A stretch of DNA of 64,000 nucleotides from assembly GCF_033542235.1 (NCBI RefSeq), contig NZ_JAWRCU010000007.1, positions 1-64,000 of the forward strand, in the 5' to 3' direction. Source of the DNA: JAWRCU01 sp033542235 (GTDB taxonomy: Bacteria; Pseudomonadota; Alphaproteobacteria; Rhizobiales; Rhizobiaceae). The position numbers were made by a program, and so were the translations under genes. The notes under the pieces are model-generated. The model saw only the letters and a list, made by a program, of their open reading frames with translations, was not told where the DNA came from and ran no database searches. Below, one piece after another: positions 59,445-64,000 of this stretch; the stretch's first letter is position 1; each line of letters begins with the position of its first letter.

Positions 59445-61169
59445 ATGGCAAAGACAAAAAGACTGCGGTCGCAGGCCTGGTTTGGCGGAAACAGCAAGGA
59501 TGCCTTCATGCATCGCAGCTGGATGAAGAATCAGGGCATGCCCGCTGACAGCTTCGATGGCCGGCCGGTGATCGGCATCTGCAACACATGGTCCGAACTC
59601 ACCCCTTGCAACGCGCATCTGCGCGCGCTCGCCGAGCGCGTGAAGCGCGGCGTGTTGGAAGCAGGCGGCTTTCCGGTTGAGTTCCCGGTGATGTCGCTCG
59701 GCGAATCCAATATGCGTCCGACCGCGATGCTTTATCGGAACCTCGCATCGATGGATGTCGAGGAATCGATCAGGGCCAATCCGCTGGATGGCGTCGTGCT
59801 GCTGGTCGGCTGCGACAAGACAACGCCTGCGCTCGTGATGGGCGCGGCGTCGTGCGACCTGCCAACCATCGTGCTCTCAGGGGGGCCGATGCTCAACGGC
59901 AATTTCCGAGGCGAACAGATCGGTTCCGGAACTGCTGTCTGGCGTTACAGCGAGGACGTGAAGGCCGGTCGCATGAAGGTCGATGACTTCATGGCGGCAG
60001 AGGCCGCAATGAGTCGGTCCGCCGGAAGCTGCATGACCATGGGCACAGCCTCGACCATGGCCAGCATGGTCGAGGCGCTTGGTTTGGCGCTGCCGCAGAA
60101 CGCGGCAACCCCGGCAGTGGACGCTCGACGCAATGTGCTGGCGCAGTTGACCGGCCGTCGCATCGTAGAGATGGTTCACGAGGACCTGACGCTGTCACGC
60201 ATCGTAAGGCCCGAAGCCTTCCACAACGCCATCCGCGTCAACGGCGCTATCGGCGGGTCGACGAATGCCGTTCTCCATCTGCTCGCCATCGCGCGGCGCA
60301 TCGGGGTAGATCTGTCGTTGGACGACTGGGATCGCTTTGGTCGCGACATACCGACCCTCGTCGACCTGCAGCCCTCCGGCCGGTTCCTGATGGAGGAGTT
60401 CTTTTACGCCGGCGGTCTGCCGGTGGTGATGCGCAGCCTCGGCGAGCGCGGGCTGCTTGAGCGCGACGCAATAACTGTCACTGGACGGACTATCTGGGAA
60501 AATGTTGAGGACGCCGAAAACTTCAACACCGAGGTCATCCGCGACTGGGACAACCCGTTGGCCAGGCAAGGCGGCATTGCCGTCTTGCGTGGCAATCTCG
60601 CGCCAAAGGGTGCGGTGCTGAAACCATCGGCGGCGACGCCGGCCTTGATGACGCATCGCGGTCGCGCCGTCGTCTTCGAAACGATCGAGGATTACAAGCG
60701 ACGCATCGTTGATCCTGATCTGGATATCGATCCGTCCTGCGTCATGGTGCTGAAGAATTGCGGACCTCGCGGGTATCCGGGAATGGCCGAGGTCGGCAAT
60801 ATGGGATTGCCGCCGAAGTTGCTGGCGCAAGGCGTCACTGACATGGTTCGAATTTCGGATGCCCGCATGTCAGGCACTGCTTACGGGACGGTCGTTCTGC
60901 ATGTCGCGCCCGAAGCGGCAGCGGGCGGCCCGTTGGCACTCGTGCGCGAAGGCGACATGATCGATCTCGATGTGCCGAACCGCCGGCTTCAGCTGGACGT
61001 TTCCGAGGCCGAACTCGAAGCTCGCCGGCGCGAGTGGGCGCCGCCGGACCCACCCGGGTCAGGCTACCAGAGCCTGTATGTTCACAATGTTCTGCAAGCC
61101 GATGAGGGCGCCGATTTCGGCTTTCTTGGCGGCATGCGCGGCGCTGGAATACCCAGAAACTCTCACTAG
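59445..61169 (+). CDS. IlvD/Edd-family dehydratase (sugar-acid, arabinonate type)
   Basis: 574 residues from ATG 59445 (MAKTKRLRSQ); an upstream in-frame ATG at 59358 lies in the promoter and is rejected. Iron-sulfur Cys are seen in ICNTWSELTPCNAH (C46, C55), VGCDKTTPA (C123) and SAGSCMTMGTAS. Motifs LGESNMRPTAMLYRNL and GGSTNAVLHL match the pentonate dehydratase branch of the family rather than IlvD for amino acid synthesis. It should dehydrate an aldonic acid, such as arabinonate or xylonate, to a 2-keto-3-deoxy acid. An AraD1-family gene follows after 45 bases, which supports this. Confidence 0.87.
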   Translation: MAKTKRLRSQAWFGGNSKDAFMHRSWMKNQGMPADSFDGRPVIGICNTWSELTPCNAHLRALAERVKRGVLEAGGFPVEFPVMSLGESNMRPTAMLYRNLASMDVEESIRANPLDGVVLLVGCDKTTPALVMGAASCDLPTIVLSGGPMLNGNFRGEQIGSGTAVWRYSEDVKAGRMKVDDFMAAEAAMSRSAGSCMTMGTASTMASMVEALGLALPQNAATPAVDARRNVLAQLTGRRIVEMVHEDLTLSRIVRPEAFHNAIRVNGAIGGSTNAVLHLLAIARRIGVDLSLDDWDRFGRDIPTLVDLQPSGRFLMEEFFYAGGLPVVMRSLGERGLLERDAITVTGRTIWENVEDAENFNTEVIRDWDNPLARQGGIAVLRGNLAPKGAVLKPSAATPALMTHRGRAVVFETIEDYKRRIVDPDLDIDPSCVMVLKNCGPRGYPGMAEVGNMGLPPKLLAQGVTDMVRISDARMSGTAYGTVVLHVAPEAAAGGPLALVREGDMIDLDVPNRRLQLDVSEAELEARRREWAPPDPPGSGYQSLYVHNVLQADEGADFGFLGGMRGAGIPRNSH

Positions 61170-61214
61170 CACCTTCCACCAGGCCCCAATTCTTCGAGAC
61201 TATTGGAGACTTTC

Positions 61215-62207
61215 ATGCGCCTCGTCCAATTCCTTTCCCGCTCCGGCGGCCGCAAGGTCGGCATTTCGGAGGGCGGCGGCGACATCATCCCGCTAGCCGG
61301 CACCAACACGGTGTACGACCTCGCCGTCAAAGCCGTCGAGAGCGGCGCAAGTCTCAAGAAGATTGTCGCAGAAGCGGCCAGAGAGGCGCCGGTCAGTTAC
61401 GACGAGTTGCTTGCGGAGAGGCGTCTGCTTGCGCCGCTCGATCATCCGGAGCCGGCGCGCTTCTGGGTCACGGGAACAGGCTTGACCCATATCGGCAGCG
61501 CCGACGCGCGCGACAAAATGCACGACCTGGCACATGGAGAAGGCGGTGAATTGACCGATTCCATGAAGATCTTCCGGATGGGACTGGAAGGCGGCAAGCC
61601 AGCGCCGGGCGAGGTCGGCGTGCAGCCGGAATGGTTCTTCAAGGGGGTCGGCACATGCATTGTCGGACCCGAAGCGGATCTGCCGATGCCCGATTTCGCC
61701 TTGGCCGGAGGCGAGGAAGCGGAAATTGTAGGCCTCTACTTGATCGGGCCCGACGGCAATCCGTGGAGGATCGGCTTCACCCTCGGTAATGAGTTCTCGG
61801 ACCAGGTCACCGAAGCTCTGAACTATCTCTATCTCGCCCATTCCAAGCTGCGCGCTTGTTCGATGGGCCCTGAGCTGCTGGTCGACGATCTCCCCGCCGA
61901 CACACGCGGCAAGGTGCGCGTGAAGCGCGGCGGGGAGGCGATCTGGGAAGGCGATTTCCTGAGCGGCGAAGACAACATGTCCCACTCGATCCGTAACCTC
62001 GAGCACTACCATTTTCGATATGACATGTTCCGGCGTCCGGGCGACCTGCACGCCTATTTTTTCGGCGCTGCGATTCTGAGCTGCGCAAACGGTGTCGAAA
62101 CGCAATCCGGTGATGTTTTCGAGATCGACGTGCCAGATTTCGGCCGGCCGCTTCGCAACGCCATGGTGGCCGCCCCGAAACCTTCCTTCACCGTCCGTTC
62201 GCTTTGA
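61215..62207 (+). CDS. AraD1-family protein (FAH fold)
   Basis: 330 residues from ATG 61215 (MRLVQFLSRSGG), with GGAG about 10 bases upstream. The N-terminal part is short; the C-terminal fumarylacetoacetate-hydrolase fold begins near residue 75. GTGLTHIGSADARDKMHDL and PEWFFKGVGTCIVGPEADLPMPDFALAGGEEAEI are typical of the AraD1 family, which dehydrates 2-keto-3-deoxy-pentonates to alpha-ketoglutarate semialdehyde in the non-phosphorylated pentose route (recalled). It thus follows the dehydratase in the pathway as in the gene order. Confidence 0.82.
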   Translation: MRLVQFLSRSGGRKVGISEGGGDIIPLAGTNTVYDLAVKAVESGASLKKIVAEAAREAPVSYDELLAERRLLAPLDHPEPARFWVTGTGLTHIGSADARDKMHDLAHGEGGELTDSMKIFRMGLEGGKPAPGEVGVQPEWFFKGVGTCIVGPEADLPMPDFALAGGEEAEIVGLYLIGPDGNPWRIGFTLGNEFSDQVTEALNYLYLAHSKLRACSMGPELLVDDLPADTRGKVRVKRGGEAIWEGDFLSGEDNMSHSIRNLEHYHFRYDMFRRPGDLHAYFFGAAILSCANGVETQSGDVFEIDVPDFGRPLRNAMVAAPKPSFTVRSL

Positions 62208-62251
62208 CGCGCCTGGATTATTGACGCCCCGAGAATTGTAGGACCTTGCCC

Positions 62252-64000
62252 ATGGGCCTCCGCTTTGCTGTCGATACCGGCGGCACCTTCACAGACCTGA
62301 TGGTCGCAGACGAGGACAACGTGCTGAGCATGCACAAAGCCTCGACGACGCCGTCGGACCCGATCGCCGGGGTTATCGATAGCCTGAAAGTCGCGTCGGA
62401 AGCTGCCGGCCAAAGCCTTGCTGACTTTCTCGGCAGGGGCGACGTGCTCGTGCATGGCACGACACACGCGATCAACGCGATTGTGACCGGGTCGACCGCC
62501 AGTACGGCGTTCCTCACCACCGAGGGGCATCCGGACACGTTGGTGTTTCGGGAAGGGGGGCGCATCGAGCCCTTCAATTTCACTGTCCCCTACATGGAGC
62601 CCTATGTCCCGAAGGCGCTGACCTTCGAAGTGCCCGAGCGCATCATGGCATCGGGGTCGATCAAGAAGCCCCTCGACGAGGCTGCAGTTGTCGCAATCCT
62701 GGATGGCCTCAAAGAGCGCAATGTCGAAGCGATTGCGGTTTGCTTTCTATGGTCGGTCGTGAATCCGGTCCACGAGTTGGCTGTCGGCGCATTGATCGAA
62801 AAGCACTGCCCTGGCATCCCTTACACGCTCTCGCATCGCATCAATCCCTCGATCCGCGAGTACCGCCGTGCCTCGTCGACCTGCATCGACGCATCGCTGA
62901 AGCCATTGATGGGCGCCTATATGAGGGGTCTCGAACAGCGGCTGCGCGATGCCGGCTTCAACGGCCGTGTTCTCGTCGTGACGTCTCAGGGCGGCGTGAT
63001 GGATGCCGGCCAGGTAGCGGAAGCGCCGGTGCATCTGATCAATTCGGGGCCAAGCATGGCTCCGCTCGCGGCCAAAATCTACGGTGGCGCCGAACGGGAC
63101 GAAACGCTGATCGTCGGTGATACCGGCGGTACGACCTTCGACGTCTCGCTGGTCCGACGCGGACGTGTTCCCCGCAGCCGCGAAGCCTGGCTCGGCCAAC
63201 CCTTCCGAAGCCATATGACCGGCATGCCGTCGGTGGACGTGAAGAGCATCGGCGCCGGCGGTGGGTCCATTGCCTGGGTTGACGCCGGTGGGCTGCTCCA
63301 TGTGGGCCCGAAGAGCGCGGGCGCGGTGCCGGGGCCCGTCTGTTACGGCCGCGGCGGCACCAGGCCGACCCTGACAGACGCAGCCCTTGTTCTTGGTTTC
63401 ATCGACGAGGCCTTCTTTCTCGGCGGCCGGATGGCTCTCGACAAGGCAGGCGCGATCGAGGCTATTCGCAGCCAGGTGGCGGAACCGCTGGGAAAGAGCG
63501 TCGAGGCCGCGGCAGTCGATATCGTCGGGCTCGCCACGGAGCACATGGTCCAGGCGATCATGGACATCACCGTCAACCAGGGCATCGACCAGACGCAGGC
63601 GACCTTCGTCGCCGGCGGCGGGGCTGCCGGTTTGAACTGCGTGGCGATTGCCAAGAGGCTCGGTTGCCGACGGGTGCTCGTCACCGAAGCGGGCGCCGCC
63701 TTGTCGGCGTCCGGTGCGCTGATCTCTGACCTGACAGCGCATTACCAGGCGATGTTCCACACCCGCAGCGACAGCTTTGATCTTGAGGGCGTCAACGGCG
63801 TCCTGGCCGATCTGATGCGTGCGTGTCAGACGTTCGCCGATGGTCCTGGATCGGGCGCCGGACTTGTCGAGGTCGATTGGGCGACCGAAGCTCGGTACGT
63901 CGATCAGGCTTGGGAAATCGAAGTTCCACTGCGAACCGATCGTTTCACCGGGAAGGACGAGGTCGCGGCGCTCGTCTCGGACTTCCATCAAATGCACAAG
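62252..64000 (+). CDS. hyuA: Hydantoinase/oxoprolinase A subunit (HyuA), 3' end outside window
   Basis: The frame from ATG 62252 is open to the window edge: 583 codons, and the family is normally near 690. The N-terminal phosphate loop is FAVDTGGTFTDLMV. VHGTTHAINAIVTG, LINSGPSMAPLAAKI, IVGDTGGTTFDVSLV, and SIGAGGGSIAWVDAGGLLHVGPKSAGAVPGPVCYGRGG are HyuA/OplA signatures. Members hydrolyse cyclic amides with ATP or form the ATPase half of acetone- or acetophenone-type carboxylases. A HyuB partner would be expected just beyond the edge. It follows the AraD1 gene by 44 bases, so it belongs to the same operon. Confidence 0.88.
   Translation, partial: MGLRFAVDTGGTFTDLMVADEDNVLSMHKASTTPSDPIAGVIDSLKVASEAAGQSLADFLGRGDVLVHGTTHAINAIVTGSTASTAFLTTEGHPDTLVFREGGRIEPFNFTVPYMEPYVPKALTFEVPERIMASGSIKKPLDEAAVVAILDGLKERNVEAIAVCFLWSVVNPVHELAVGALIEKHCPGIPYTLSHRINPSIREYRRASSTCIDASLKPLMGAYMRGLEQRLRDAGFNGRVLVVTSQGGVMDAGQVAEAPVHLINSGPSMAPLAAKIYGGAERDETLIVGDTGGTTFDVSLVRRGRVPRSREAWLGQPFRSHMTGMPSVDVKSIGAGGGSIAWVDAGGLLHVGPKSAGAVPGPVCYGRGGTRPTLTDAALVLGFIDEAFFLGGRMALDKAGAIEAIRSQVAEPLGKSVEAAAVDIVGLATEHMVQAIMDITVNQGIDQTQATFVAGGGAAGLNCVAIAKRLGCRRVLVTEAGAALSASGALISDLTAHYQAMFHTRSDSFDLEGVNGVLADLMRACQTFADGPGSGAGLVEVDWATEARYVDQAWEIEVPLRTDRFTGKDEVAALVSDFHQMHK

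Noticed and set aside
62747..63997. Open frame of 416 codons on the minus strand at the right edge
   Set aside because: It is antisense to the clear hydantoinase A frame that runs off the window on the + strand.
1..64000. Genes for tRNA, rRNA, a CRISPR array or a prophage
   Set aside because: I looked for these on both strands and saw no convincing sequence. A covariance-model scan would be needed to exclude small RNAs.

Overview
The window looks like a chromosome or megaplasmid segment of a high-GC alphaproteobacterium of the order Rhizobiales, probably Mesorhizobium, Sinorhizobium or a relative. The grounds are the cellulose operon of the BcsN-A-B-Z-K type, a CuxR-type regulator divergent from a UDP-xylose/UDP-arabinose polysaccharide operon, DUF995 proteins, many ABC importers and a rhizobial-style intergenic palindrome. 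No rRNA, tRNA, CRISPR array or prophage was seen.

Region 1 (1-9690), surface polysaccharide. The left edge holds the 3' end of an IS5-like transposase, directly followed by a 5'-truncated copy of a GH26-like glycosidase gene. A minus-strand operon follows: UDP-xylose synthase, UDP-sugar 4-epimerase, processive GT2 synthase, UDP-glucose dehydrogenase, then a GH26-like gene between two DUF995 genes. It matches from memory the arabinose-containing polysaccharide locus of Sinorhizobium meliloti. A divergent AraC-type gene with an N-terminal RxxxR motif is the likely c-di-GMP-responsive activator (CuxR).

Region 2 (9703-16537), signalling. Six collinear minus-strand genes encode a GGDEF-EAL protein, a degenerate GHKL protein, a STAS-methyltransferase fusion, a dCache-HAMP-PP2C phosphatase, an intact GHKL kinase and a free STAS protein. 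This looks like a doubled partner-switching circuit tied to c-di-GMP. It is the best candidate for an undescribed system.

Region 3 (16682-25586), cellulose. BcsN, BcsA (with PilZ), BcsB, BcsZ and a TPR protein (BcsK-like) lie collinear with region 2. Regions 1-3 together form a c-di-GMP and exopolysaccharide island.

Region 4 (25772-42477), envelope and stress. It contains a SnoaL-like protein with a G11 tract, a DUF3611-like membrane protein, a P1B-type ATPase, a ferric-reductase-like flavocytochrome, an EmrAB-type pump, a CBS-BON protein, an RbbA-type ABC exporter operon headed by a second CuxR-like regulator, a triple-Kazal lipoprotein and several small membrane proteins.

Region 5 (42710-51321), uptake and catabolism of an unknown compound. 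A GntR/FCD regulator, a TIGR04076 protein, an aldo/keto reductase and a binding protein lie on one side. A divergent LivGFHM-type transporter and an aldo/keto reductase fused to RidA lie on the other.

Region 6 (51550-64000). A DUF2161 nuclease-like protein and a membrane protein/ClpP-like pair are followed by a sugar ABC importer, an IclR regulator, an IlvD/Edd dehydratase, an AraD1-family protein and the start of a hydantoinase A gene cut by the window edge. Matching 15-bp operators lie downstream of both catabolic promoters.
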